A stretch of 64,000 bases of DNA from Peltaster fructicola (Eukaryota; Ascomycota; Dothideomycetes), in contig CP051139.1 in the NCBI GenBank assembly GCA_001592805.2, positions 3,038,001-3,102,000 on the forward strand, given 5' to 3'. The notes under the pieces were generated by a model. The model saw only the letters and a program-made list of their open reading frames with translations, was not told where the DNA came from and did not search any database. Of the stretch, positions 55,001 through 64,000 are shown piece by piece. Numbering within the stretch: position 1 is the first letter of the stretch; every line of letters starts with the position of its first letter. The position numbers and the translations under genes are program-made.

Positions 55001-56418
55001 ATTGCGCCGTCTTCCTCTCGACCACACAACCCGTCAGTGTTCGCAAAGCTGCCATCACCTGTGCGGACGCTATCAGCGAGAAATTCGGTAAGCGCGAACC
55101 AGATGCTGTCTCTAGTATCATTAAAACTATACTTGGTCCGGCTGCTCTGTCCAGCGATTCGGCAGTGTTGCAGACTGCATCGATACTGTGGCTTGCAAGC
55201 TCTGTCGACATTGTGCGTATGGATTTCGTGTCAGTGTCTGGCCACGTCCTTGAAGTGACACTGGAACTAAGCACGACCACACTCAGGACGAGTGCACCAG
55301 ACTGGCAATTGATTGACGCCAGCTTCGCTCTTTTCAATGCGATACTCGATCATCAGCCATGGATGCTAGATGCAGTAGTGTTGCAACGCGCATTGACACT
55401 TGCATGCCAAGTGCAAGAAGTAGACGATACGAAGTCATGGTCGGCAAAGCAGTTCTGTACCCTGGTGCCAAAACAAGTCGCACTGAAAGAGCTTTGCACG
55501 GTGCTCAACGAGACATTCACCAGCATTACTGACATAGGCAGCACTGCTATGGTAGTACGAGCAAAAGCTCTGCAGCTTGCTGTGGATGTGAACACAAAAT
55601 CGACCATTACAAAGAACGCCGATGCACTGTCTGACCTCATTTTGCGGTCATTCACGCTGCTTGCCATCCTCGACGAAGATGATGAAGCCTACGCAATTGG
55701 CATCCAGTCGGCACTTGACATGACGCTGAAGATGAACGACCTTACTTTCAGACCAATCTACATGCGCCTGGTTTCCTGGGCTGAGACTGGTGATCCCGAC
55801 TATGATCCTCATGCTGAAAAGGAACTCAGGTTGATGTCAGTTTACGAGTTCTCACAGCGTCTTTTCGATCAGCTTGGCAGCATCGTAACGACATATGCTA
55901 GCTTCATCTTGGACAATGCTATTGCGACTCTGACAGGCAATCGCAAAACCGCATATTGGTCAACACTTGCTATCAGAATAATGCATGCCCTGCAGGCCAG
56001 CTTCAAACAAGATCAAGACGATTTCTGGTCTGCACCTCAGCACTTCGATGGTGTTGCCAAAGCTCTGCTTGGGTTGCTTACACAGCCTATCGTTTATCGC
56101 GAGGAGGTCGTCAACGAGACGATAGTAGAGCTTGCGGCTGCTGTGTCTGGCTCATCCGAGCATCTGAAGGTCATGAACACACACATCATGACAGCTCTTC
56201 GTGATCAGGAAGCTGCTGTACGACTCTGGGCTGTCAGATGCGAGCGTGACATCACCGAACGATTGACCTTTGACTGGCTTGCCCTATTACCGGAGATGTT
56301 GCCATTCATCTCGGAGTTGCTCGAGGACAGTGACGAAGCCGTCGAGAGGGAAGTGCTGGGATGGGTCGCACAGATCGAACAGATCACAGGAGAGAGTTTG
56401 GAAGGTATGCTTGCTTGA
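52015..56418 (+). CDS. UTP10: U3 snoRNA-associated protein 10 (HEATR1/Utp10), t-UTP/UTP-A component
   Basis: Large HEAT-repeat nucleolar protein of the small-subunit processome (t-UTP/UTP-A). It couples rDNA transcription to 18S pre-rRNA processing. Single exon, 1467 residues. The N-terminus MATALQQQLAVINARSTDQLNLKAQKARHSQSLLFEP and the following SFDTLFQICQEGFAEL are characteristic. The middle FTFLRPYMASLQCPPRHALV, an acidic insert (MIDDGVEDSASSSDEDDKM) and the C-terminal BP28CT-like region (SRKTAYWST-like helices near GNRKTAYWSTLAIRI) follow in the expected order. The C-terminus is helical (DSDEAVEREVLGWVAQIE). It is shorter than the roughly 1700-1800 residues common in filamentous fungi, apparently by shorter loops and not by a visible break. 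Only 40 bases separate its stop from that of the convergent sideroflexin gene. Confidence 0.93.
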   Translation: MATALQQQLAVINARSTDQLNLKAQKARHSQSLLFEPREAGSQSFDTLFQICQEGFAELCQLDRRYAPFVRNLFAEDSVNTEREHMTATENKELDATIEQFLSLVSGKLLLRPAQKSVEWLVRRWRIHENNTSLMLYAFVPYHGHDIFATVLSILPKRLPPDFTFLRPYMASLQCPPRHALVAAAVSNSAFITSFSSFVLSASKRRLQSSLLVGSWVSILAQSLNARLDAAQSGRDEVRRQKSEDVLLGILPTLQEMLAIADAPDLFLAACMIMTILSTKVELEDKVLDAMMESIVRSWTNETVRDGIECLTVLAEEKDTTSIPRTVFEAIVKSDAAASAIISSMSRLRADNLILGLLDFSTGLLPNDMQLQSTELLTQILQHAYDQDLLFDALRQTLSEQSRSQNAPAQLKVTLDKILNTNDNNEIEDVKMIDDGVEDSASSSDEDDKMLAIDEPVPQAKPRSGVPESKMQSFTISSINDLDAFETLVNDFGTPAYDRLAEVFRACKVDLQNSIVARLFSQAAPEELNNNAIALRALHSIKLPSAALVHLLSLTTAKAVTESNRSAKRQRISKTAPDRSSIDVKDLNFALKRASLCLELVEDTLANRRRRIDDKYHTPLIKQLFALLGEVQTWRAATGSDLTYLQVLTLENMLAVLKFSDATSIDQSCLRTDMIVETLRSTASPQVHNSALLVISKIATFAPDAVLHSVMPLFTFMSSSTLRQADAYSVHVINMTIESIVPPLRESLKKRGKDLVAGASDLLLSFTAAFEHIPGHRRNDTFVQLLKVLGPNEALYAVMAMLVERYSEDNTLVETLRSIASSFGIHIQMRALAQYLDLTYDACKKRRSLSETILGFTEKNAAEANSSVATLLSGWASLVANPSLRSKLKAELRKEKAQEMLDTYGKLLEKLVSLPLHEGIVIKFTEPTLKNAHASALQALLALLPTEEFITSSAGLMQAGSEQVRVQVFDSLTQRVKDAKTNDTQLVSIFLETLPNCAVFLSTTQPVSVRKAAITCADAISEKFGKREPDAVSSIIKTILGPAALSSDSAVLQTASILWLASSVDIVRMDFVSVSGHVLEVTLELSTTTLRTSAPDWQLIDASFALFNAILDHQPWMLDAVVLQRALTLACQVQEVDDTKSWSAKQFCTLVPKQVALKELCTVLNETFTSITDIGSTAMVVRAKALQLAVDVNTKSTITKNADALSDLILRSFTLLAILDEDDEAYAIGIQSALDMTLKMNDLTFRPIYMRLVSWAETGDPDYDPHAEKELRLMSVYEFSQRLFDQLGSIVTTYASFILDNAIATLTGNRKTAYWSTLAIRIMHALQASFKQDQDDFWSAPQHFDGVAKALLGLLTQPIVYREEVVNETIVELAAAVSGSSEHLKVMNTHIMTALRDQEAAVRLWAVRCERDITERLTFDWLALLPEMLPFISELLEDSDEAVEREVLGWVAQIEQITGESLEGMLA

Positions 56419-56458
56419 ACGACACGACTAGTCCACGGGTATCATGTATCAAGAACAT

Positions 56459-57563
56459 CTATATGCCCCTGTTGAATTCCACCATGCCACCTTCACCACC
56501 CTTGTCCCAGAATTCCTTCTCGAGGCTTCGCGCTTGAACTGCCTGTCGCTGTGGAAATGCTGCAAGGGCTAATGGTAAGGCAAAGACTGATGTAGCGAAA
56601 ATCAGCCCAAGGTTGATGGGTAGCACCATTCGTGGTCGTTGCTGTAGCCAGGCAGTATTCTGGAGCCGCACGAGTATCAATGGTGGCAGAACCATGATAG
56701 GAGATGAGTTGAGCACTCTTGAGACGGCTGTCTCGCCGACCGCGATTGTTGCGGCCTTCTGACTCTTACCGAGAGGCTCGAGAGGCTTTCCAGCTGCCTC
56801 ACGTTGTTGTCTTGCTTCGTCCGATTCGGAAGGATAAACATTGATACCCAGTCGGATCTCTTCTCCTCGCATCAAGAAGACATTCAGTGCACCAGCACTT
56901 GCGACAGCCGCAAACGGCACGAGGCGTCCAAGTGTAACTCGAGTGCCTGGGCTGACGCCTTTCAGCCGCGGAACGATAGCATTGAGACCGAGTGCGACAC
57001 CGCAACTGGCACCAACCGCCAAGAAGTACGATTTAACCATCGTTGCGGTCGAAAGTGGTGTGGACTTGTTAGCATTTGATGCATTGATGGCGACGTTGAG
57101 CGATTGATTGGTGATCTGCCATCCTAAGGTCCCTGCAGTGGACAGGTTTGGCGTAAGCATGCCAGCCGTGACGACCAGATTCGACAACACGAAGCAAGAC
57201 ATTCTGAACGGAAGAAAGACTGGCTTTCCAGTGTCTGATATCGTGAGATGGATCTCGTCGTAGTTGAGCTTGCATACCTGGATGCAATGTGCTATCTATG
57301 ACCTTCTTCGCCTGCCATAGCTCTGGAGTCATTGAGCGTATGGTACCCTGCTTGTACTGCGTAACGAGCTGTTTAGCATGCTCTAGTCCACTCGTCGATA
57401 CGAAGAGTGTGCTGCATAGTTCTGTTAGTCATGTTGCTACCGGGACTCTCTTGACTAACCGTGGATCAGCGAGATCTGCAGAATGTCGCACACGTCCCCA
57501 ATATGTCGACAAGTCATACTGCGACGCGGGTAGCTCTATCGAGCCAGGAAGAGACGCTGACAT
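56459..57563 (-). CDS. FSF1: Sideroflexin (mitochondrial serine/tricarboxylate carrier family)
   Basis: Inner-membrane carrier of the sideroflexin family. Human SFXN1 moves serine into mitochondria to feed one-carbon metabolism. Three exons: 57460-57563, 57278-57411 and 56459-57234; 337 residues, all in phase. The start MSASLPGSIELPASQYDLSTYWGR matches the family. The junctions give DPRTLFVSTSGLEHAKQLV and STLHPDTGKPVFLPFRMSCF, both diagnostic. About five spans follow (VLSNLVVTAGMLTP, FLAVGASCGVALGLNAIVPR, FAAVASAGALNVFLMR). The asparagine-rich NQSLNVAINASNANKS stands where the family has an N-rich motif. Two alternative acceptors occur in the first intron; only the TGCAG at 57412 keeps the frame. 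Substrate in fungi is not established. Confidence 0.92.
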
Positions 57564-58229
57564 CCTGGGAGGCGTGCTTGTCAATCTCTCTCGACAAGAT
57601 GTGCGGTCAATGCAGAGGTATATCGCGAAGAGGTCTGTGCCCGGGAATTTGCATGACTCGTAGGCATCTGATATGTGTGCCGGAGACGTCTTACCTAGAC
57701 CGACACTGACCTTTTGTGTGTAGGCACAGCCTAGCAAATGATCACCACCATCGTTGTCAAGACGTCAATAAGTATGACCTGCATAGCATCGACACCGTGG
57801 CAGCAATGGTAGTTGACATTGGCGACCAGGTAGGATTTGGTTTGGATTGCTGCTCAGAAGTTCTCAGGGTTGCCCGAGTAGGAAAGCCGCGATCTGAGGT
57901 ACTACGGCAAGAAAAATCATGACGCTCTCGACACCGAGAGCGTCAGTAGAGCAAGACATACGCTTCAATCGAGCAGCCGGACAGTCATGTCATTCAGGAA
58001 GACTACATGTACTTGAGGACGTCCTCGGGCACTCAGTTTACCTTGCTCATTGGACGCTTGTCGTGAGCTCCTTCTTGGACTAGTCTGAATTGGGCGATGA
58101 ACGCGTCCAACACAGAGCTCTGAACGAAGCATTCTCTACATCGTACAGACCACTTTCCATCTTCACACGAGGCACAGCCGATCATTGTAAGACCGGCGAT
58201 GCTCTTCGCGTCAGCCAGTGCACGCGACC
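57564..58229. other. Divergent promoter region
   Basis: About 670 bases between sideroflexin (minus) and CFT1 (plus). Domain-free short frames only. Confidence 0.4.
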
Positions 58230-61200
58230 ATGCAATGCTATTCGGAACTTCTGCCTCCCACAGCTGTCACTGACGCGCTCGCGCTCAATTTTATCCAGCA
58301 AGGTCGACTCGATCTCGTCGTAGCGAAGACCTCCCTTTTACAGGTCTTCAAGGTGCAGCATGCCAAGGACAGTGCATCCGCACGCCTACTGCTCATTGGC
58401 GAGTACCAGCTTTCTGGCACCATCACATCACTCCAACAGATACACACTCAAGACGATAAAAGTGGTATCGACAGTTTGTTGATCGGCTTCCGAGATGCGA
58501 AGGTCTCCTTGGTTCGATGGGACCACGATAACCACAGAATCAGTACAGTATCTATCCACTACTACGAAACGGATCCAGTGCCTCGACAGCCTTGTGATAT
58601 TGGAGCGGGATACACAACAAGCATCTTGACTGTCGATCCCAGCTCAAGATGTGTCGCGCTCAAGTTCGACCAAAGGCAACTGGCTATTCTACCATTTCGC
58701 CAAGCAGGAGAAGATGCTGAGCTTGAGGACATGGACGACGAGGACAAGAAAAAGGTGGTTCGTAATGGTACAACGGTCGATACACCTTACAAGAAGTCGT
58801 TCGTCTTGTCCCTACCATCTTTGGACCAATCCTTGACGGATGTCGTCGATCTGGCATTCCTACATGATTACCGTGAGCCCACCTTCGGCATACTAGCGTC
58901 TGCTGGGCAGGCATCTTCGGCATTGTGGAGTGAGGGAAAGGATATTCTCACGTACCATGTGCTTACTCTAGATCTGGAACAAGGCGCTTCTACCATTCTG
59001 GTATCTGTTCCGATGCTTCCGGCGAGTCTATGGAAGGTCAAACCTCTGCCATCCCCAATTGGTGGAGCACTCTTGCTGGGTACCAACGAATTAGTCCACG
59101 TCTCGCAGAGTGGAAAGACTCATGCACTTGTCGTTAACGAGTTTGCGGATATGGCAGGTTTCACAACTACAGATCAGCGTTCTTTGGACCTCAAGCTGGA
59201 AGATTGTGTTGTGGAAGTGCTCGACGCTGAAGCCCTAGACGTGCTCTTCGCCCTACGCGATGGCTCCCTCGCAACCTTGCACTTCAATATGCTCGGATCA
59301 GAAGTCAAGAGTATGTCCTTTAACGTCATCACGGCCGAAGCAGGCGGCTCGCTGTGTGAAGGTCTTCCTTCCTGTGTCGCCAGGCTGCACGATTTTGTCT
59401 TCGTGGGTTCAGACGAGGCGGACTCTGTTCTGCTTAGGTCTCACAGCTCGAGCAATTCACGTAAGAGATCTCACGCCGAGATGATGGGACAGCAAGCCGA
59501 GGATGAAGCCAAAGAAGAAGATGACGAGGACGAGGACGACCTATACGCAACAACTACTCGACAGACTCGCTCCTCCACGAAAACGAGTTCACAAGTGAAG
59601 AGCGTGGTCACCTACTCGTTCGAGGTCAGCGACACACTGCAAGGACTTGGTCCCATGAGCAAACCATGCTTTGGAAAGTCTTCCGGCGGACTCGAGTTAG
59701 CTACCATCACTGGTCGAAGCAGAGGTAGCAGACTTGCTCTGTTGAGTCGAGAGTTGCGACCGATCCCACAACGTAGTCACCAAGTCGGTGAGGCCAAAGC
59801 TGTCTGGAGCCTGAGATGTGTCAAGCCAAAGAAGAAGCGACAACCTCCTCTGCCCGGCCCAGACAACTTCCTGTTTGTCTTTGATGGCTCTAGTACCAAA
59901 GTATTCGAAGCACCACAGGAAGAGGGCGAGCTTGTGGAGATCTCTAACACCGAATTCGAACAAGATGGCGACACGATTGAAATTGGCACACTTGGGTCTG
60001 GTCGATGGATCGTGCATTGCCGAAAGTCAGAGATCCGTACTTATGAGCCTGATCTCAGCCTGGGCCAGATAATACCAATGCTTGATGAAGCCTCCGACGC
60101 AGAACTTGATATCGTCCACACCCAGTTCTGCGATCCCTACCTACTGGTCGTCAGGAGTGACAACACACCACAGGTGCTCGCTTTCGATCAGAAGTCGGAG
60201 GATATTGAAGCTCTCGAAGGAGTAGTCGAGCGAAAGTGCATAGGCGGAAGCTTGTACAGAGGTCCATTCACAAGCGGTGATGTCGCGGCCTTCTTACTCC
60301 TGGACGATGGTAGCCTGCAGGTCTTATCGCTGCCAGACTTGACGCCTGTCTACACTTCACTCAATCTGCCCTCGCTTCCACCAATCCTGTCTGCGGATTC
60401 GACGCAAAAAAGGCCCGGCTTCAAGGAAACGCTGACCGAGATGCTGGTGGCAGACATAGGTATACAAGGATTTGCACAGCCTTATCTCATATTGAGAACA
60501 TCTGCAGATGATCTCATCTTCTATGAACCCTTTAGTCTCGGCCACACCGCATGGACTGATAAGCTTCGGTTCCGCAAGGTACCAGTACAGTACTTGCCAA
60601 AGTACGACGAGTACATGGAGGAGACTGACAGAGTCTCTCCGTTGCGCCCTATAACAATCGACAACTATGTCGCTGTTGTTGTGCCAGGCAGACCTCCTTG
60701 CCTAATTATGAGCGAGACCAGCAGTCGACCAAAAGTCTTGCGCATCGACGATAACGAGGCTGTGTACCTCACTGCTGTTCAGCAATCAACACTAGTCACT
60801 CTGTCCACCGGTGGCGTGATAACGCACAGTGTACTACCCTCCACGACTTGCGTTGGTACAGGATGGACCGCCCAGAAGCTACACATTGGTGACGATGAGC
60901 TCAGATATGTCGCATACCATGAAGCTGGTGGAATGTATGTCCTTGCGACATGCAAGCAGGTGGACTTCCTGTTTCCGGAAGAGGACACAAGGCACCAGGA
61001 TCAAGATGGTAAGTCATTTTTCCTTTCATGCATCACGAGCATATACGTCGTCTTCTTGTTCAGTGGAGCGAACGTCTATAGTTGATGCGACATCGACGAC
61101 ATCCTGCTTATCTCAGCATGGCTCTCTGGTCATGCTACCAAGCAGGAGGACGACAAGATTGATAGCACGCTCGTCGAAGCACCAGCACGAACACCTGCTG

Positions 61201-62342
61201 ACTTTCATGCAGACATTACTTCTAGACCCACCGTGCCTCAATATTCTCTACACCTCTTCTCAGCTTCTACTCATCGCATCATCAATACTTACGAGTTTCC
61301 ACCTGGCGAGGCTATCGCTTGCCTGGAAATAATGCCACTTGACACGTCCGAGCATACCCATGAAGTCAAGCAGCTTGTCTCAGTGGGAACTGCCCTCCTT
61401 CGTGGCGAAGATATGCCAACCAAAGGTGCACTTGTTCTGTTGGAGCTACAGCCTGTCATTCCGGAACCTGATGACGATGAGACTGGCGTCAAGCTGCACG
61501 TTCTATCACGAGAACACGTCAAAGGTGCTGTCACCACTACGGCTCCGTTCATTGGCGGGCTTATTGGTGTCTCACAAGGCCAAAAGATCATGGTGAGAGG
61601 CATGAAAGAGGATGGCTCATGCTTGCCGGTGGCTTTCCTTGATTGCCAATGCCAGCTCAACACTCTCAAAACATTATGGCGGACGGGACTGTGGCTCGCA
61701 GGAGACTCCTGGAAAGGCTTGTGGATGGGCGGCTTCACAGAAGATCCTTACAAGCTTACTTTCCTTGGCAAAAGTCAGACAATGGAAGTGCTCTGCGCTG
61801 AATTCTTGCCATTCGAAAGCCAGCTGTTTGTGCTTGCAATCGACGCTGAAATGGATCTGCATGTATTGCAGTACGACCCAGAGGACCCAAAGACAGTCTC
61901 TGGTGCAAGACTGCTTCATCGAGCGACGTTCAACACAGGACACTGGCCAACAAGCATGACTCTTGTACCCTCGACGCTTTCACCTTGGAATGAAAGCGAA
62001 ACTGAAGGAGAGCCTCTCTACCACATCCTCATCACAACTCAAAGCGGTGCTATACATCTTCTGACACCACTGGACAATGCCGCCTATCGACGACTAGGCA
62101 ATATCTACGGACAGATGGCATCGATTCTGGAGCATCCGGCTGCTCTAAACCCAAGAGAATACCGCGCTGCTGATGGCGACGTAGCTGCGACCAAGGGAGT
62201 AATCGATGGCACACTGATCCAGCGGGTTGGAGAGCTAGGCAGTGCTAAGCGTGCAGAAGTGCTCAGTCGGTGTGGTAGTGATGCTTGGATGTTGAGGAGT
62301 GACCTTAAAGTCATCTGCGGTGGTGGTCTTGCTTGGCTCTAG
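58230..62342 (+). CDS. CFT1: Cleavage and polyadenylation factor subunit Cft1 (CPSF160)
   Basis: Beta-propeller scaffold of the cleavage and polyadenylation factor, which helps position the poly(A) signal recognition module in the nucleus. The start MQCYSELLPPTAVTDALALNF at 58230 is the family N-terminus. Exon 1 is 58230-61008 (to GTAAGT) and the last exon runs to 62342. I place the join at a CTCAG acceptor (exon from 61117), which is the only nearby one in the right phase without a stop. It gives 1334 residues. Other acceptors at 61063 and 61081 lead out of frame. Features are a first propeller with GLVxxPT-like strands, an acidic insert (KEEDDEDEDDLYATT, about residues 425-440) and the CPSF_A region with WRTGLWLAGDSWKGLWMGGF and VLCAEFLPFESQLFVLAID. 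The splice join is the only uncertain part. Confidence 0.9.
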
Positions 62343-62649
62343 TACGTGGTATCGTCGTATCGAGCATATCTAGAGCAATGACCAGACAGCCATATAAACG
62401 TGCCATCTCGTCGTCAATCGTATGCGGTTGTGAGTGGCTCGGTTCATCTCGGCTTACTTGTCCCCACTGTTTGCAACTGCCGACCTCGGGCAACTGGAGT
62501 TCACGAAAGAGGCTCAACTGCGGAACCACGATATCTTGTCTGTCCATTGTACAACAATTATCTACAGTGAGCTGTGCTCGCTTGTACCAAAACCTGCCTG
62601 AGAGCTTGAAGTCATCCCTGGACTGACTTGAGCAGAAGGAACCGCCAGT
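62343..62649. other. Short intergenic spacer
   Basis: About 300 bases between two plus-strand genes; terminator of CFT1 and promoter of the dehydrogenase are presumed. No gene seen. Confidence 0.4.
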
Positions 62650-64000
62650 ATGGTGGCTAGGCGGTCTATTTCCACCAGAGCATTGCAGAGCATCTCTCTC
62701 AGACCTGCCATATCGATCAGCAGAAGAGCCACAAAGATGGTTACACCAAGTCAGACCGCAGTACGAAGACTGCACGCTACCACATCGCACTTCCAAGCTC
62801 TGTCAGCGCTCCCCCAAGAATACCAGACTAGCCATGAGCAGATCACACAGCCCGCCAATACCATGAACTTCCTCGACAACAAGTTTATCCCATCCACCAC
62901 CCAGCAATGGATCGACTTACACGACCCTGCCACAAACAACCTTGTCACCCGCGTGCCTCAATCGACAGATGCTGAACTCGTGGCTGCAGTCGACAGTGCC
63001 GAGAAAGCATTCCCAGCATGGAAGGCGACAAGTCTTCTTGCACGACAACAGATCATGTTCAAGTTCGTGGCGCTTATTCGTGAGCATTGGGACAGATTGG
63101 CGGCTAGCATCACATTGGAGCAAGGAAAGACGTTCGCGGATGCTAGAGGAGACGTGCTACGAGGACTGCAGGTCGCTGAGACAGCCTGTGGTATCACAAC
63201 ACAGCTGACAGGAGAAGTACTTGAGGTGGCCAAGGATATGGAGACAAGATCATATCGCGAACCTCTTGGAGTGGTTGCAGCCATCTGCCCATTTAACTTC
63301 CCAGCTATGATTCCTTTGTGGACTATCCCAATTGCTGCAGTCACTGGAAACACAGTTGTGGTAAAGCCCTCTGAGCGAGACCCAGGTGCAATGATGATCC
63401 TGGCTGAGCTGGCTGAGAAGGCTGGCTTCCCACCAGGAGTTATTAACGTCATTCATGGTTCTGCCAAGACTGTCGATTTCATTCTCGACGAGCCAAGAAT
63501 CAAGGCAATTTCTTTCGTCGGATCCAACAAGGCCGGAGAATACATCTACTCTCGTGCTTCGGCAAATGGCAAGCGAGTTCAGGCCAACCTTGGTGCGAAG
63601 AACCATGCTGCTGTGCTGCCAGACTGCAACAAGAACCATGCTCTCAACGCAATCGCCGGTGCTGCTTTTGGTGCTGCTGGTCAGCGCTGCATGGCTCTGT
63701 CGACACTCGTCTTGGTCGGCGAGACGAAGGACTGGGCTCCTGAGATCGCTGAGCGAGCAAAGAAGCTCAGCATGAATGGTGGTTTCGAGCAAGGCGCTGA
63801 TCTTGGTCCCGTCATCTCACCACAAGCTAAGGAGAGAATCGAGGAGTTGATTCAGTCTGCTCAAGATGAGGGTGCTACTATCGTACTCGATGGTCGTGGT
63901 CAGAAGCCACCCAAGTATCCTAACGGCAACTGGGTGAGTATAGCCAGAAGCTTTCGCTAACATTGCTAACGTCTCCAGATTGGTCCAACGATCATCGCCA
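62650..64000 (+). CDS. Methylmalonate-semialdehyde dehydrogenase (CoA-acylating), mitochondrial, 3' end outside window
   Basis: ALDH6-family enzyme that converts methylmalonate semialdehyde (from valine) or malonate semialdehyde to propionyl- or acetyl-CoA in mitochondria. Exon 1 is 62650-63933. An intron 63934-63978 (GTGAGT, CTAAC branch, CCAG) follows, and exon 2 runs off the right edge with IGPTIIA. The start MVARRSISTRALQSISLRPAISISRR is an arginine/serine-rich presequence. Conserved parts are FNFPAMIPLWTIPIA, KPSERDPGAMMILAELA, SFVGSNKAGEYIYSRA, NLGAKNHAAVLPD and the catalytic cysteine in AAGQRCMALST. The N-terminal FLDNKFIPSTTQQWIDLHDPAT and the MMSDH-specific RCMALS distinguish it from other ALDHs. 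About 435 of an expected roughly 580 residues are present. Confidence 0.95.

Noticed and set aside
1-64000. tRNAs, transposons, LTR or virus-like elements, CRISPR arrays
   Set aside because: I looked for B-box-like sequences, terminal repeats, reverse transcriptase, integrase or transposase motifs and regular repeat arrays, and saw none.

Overview
The window is nuclear DNA of a filamentous ascomycete (Pezizomycotina). Dothideomycetes is my best guess, from the protein families and their order; no rDNA or other marker is present to prove it. The evidence is compact spacing, GT-AG introns of about 41-107 bases with CTAAC-type branch sites, and fungal housekeeping families: Pal1, Atm1, Aim24, Utp10, Cft1, a HET-domain protein and LMBD1. 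No transposon, virus-like element, CRISPR array or tRNA was recognised.

Layout. 1-9.3 kb: AP-1 sigma (runs off the left edge), glutamate-cysteine ligase modifier subunit, a C78 peptidase, a four-exon cysteine-rich mini-protein, a fungal membrane protein, Mediator subunit 31 and Pal1. 9.8-18 kb: an Ark1/Prk1-type kinase, a possible 88-residue membrane protein and a ferric reductase with a disturbed C-terminus. 18.4-25.4 kb: Atm1, Aim24 and Sec24. 26-30 kb: an FMN-dependent 2-hydroxy-acid oxidase converging on a phosphate-family MFS transporter. 30.3-35.7 kb: a 1193-residue HET protein and a divergent hexokinase-like protein. 37.5-37.7 kb: a U2 snRNA gene. 39-43 kb: a peroxisomal-type acyl-CoA ligase and an LMBD1-type membrane protein. 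44-47.5 kb: a membrane-anchored GH16 enzyme and two uncharacterised genes. 47.6-64 kb: a Herp/Usa1-like protein, Psd1, Utp10, sideroflexin, Cft1 and methylmalonate-semialdehyde dehydrogenase (runs off the right edge).

Most interesting observation: the U2 snRNA gene on the minus strand appears to be split by a 54-base spliceosomal intron. The intron falls inside the branch-point recognition element itself (GU|AGUA). Removing it restores the canonical U2 sequence exactly. The cell would therefore need working U2 to make U2. Other points of note are a HET protein with an unfamiliar 200-residue N-terminal region, a hexokinase paralogue with a rewritten phosphate-binding loop, an apparent frame loss at the last residues of the ferric reductase, and two introns that can be retained without a stop.

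The genes are unrelated housekeeping functions and do not form a metabolic cluster. Mitochondrial functions recur (Atm1, Aim24, Psd1, sideroflexin, MMSDH), as do RNA processing (U2, Utp10, Cft1) and membrane traffic (AP-1, Pal1, Ark1, Sec24). Gene models were built by hand from splice signals and reading phase, so exon edges are inferences unless stated otherwise.
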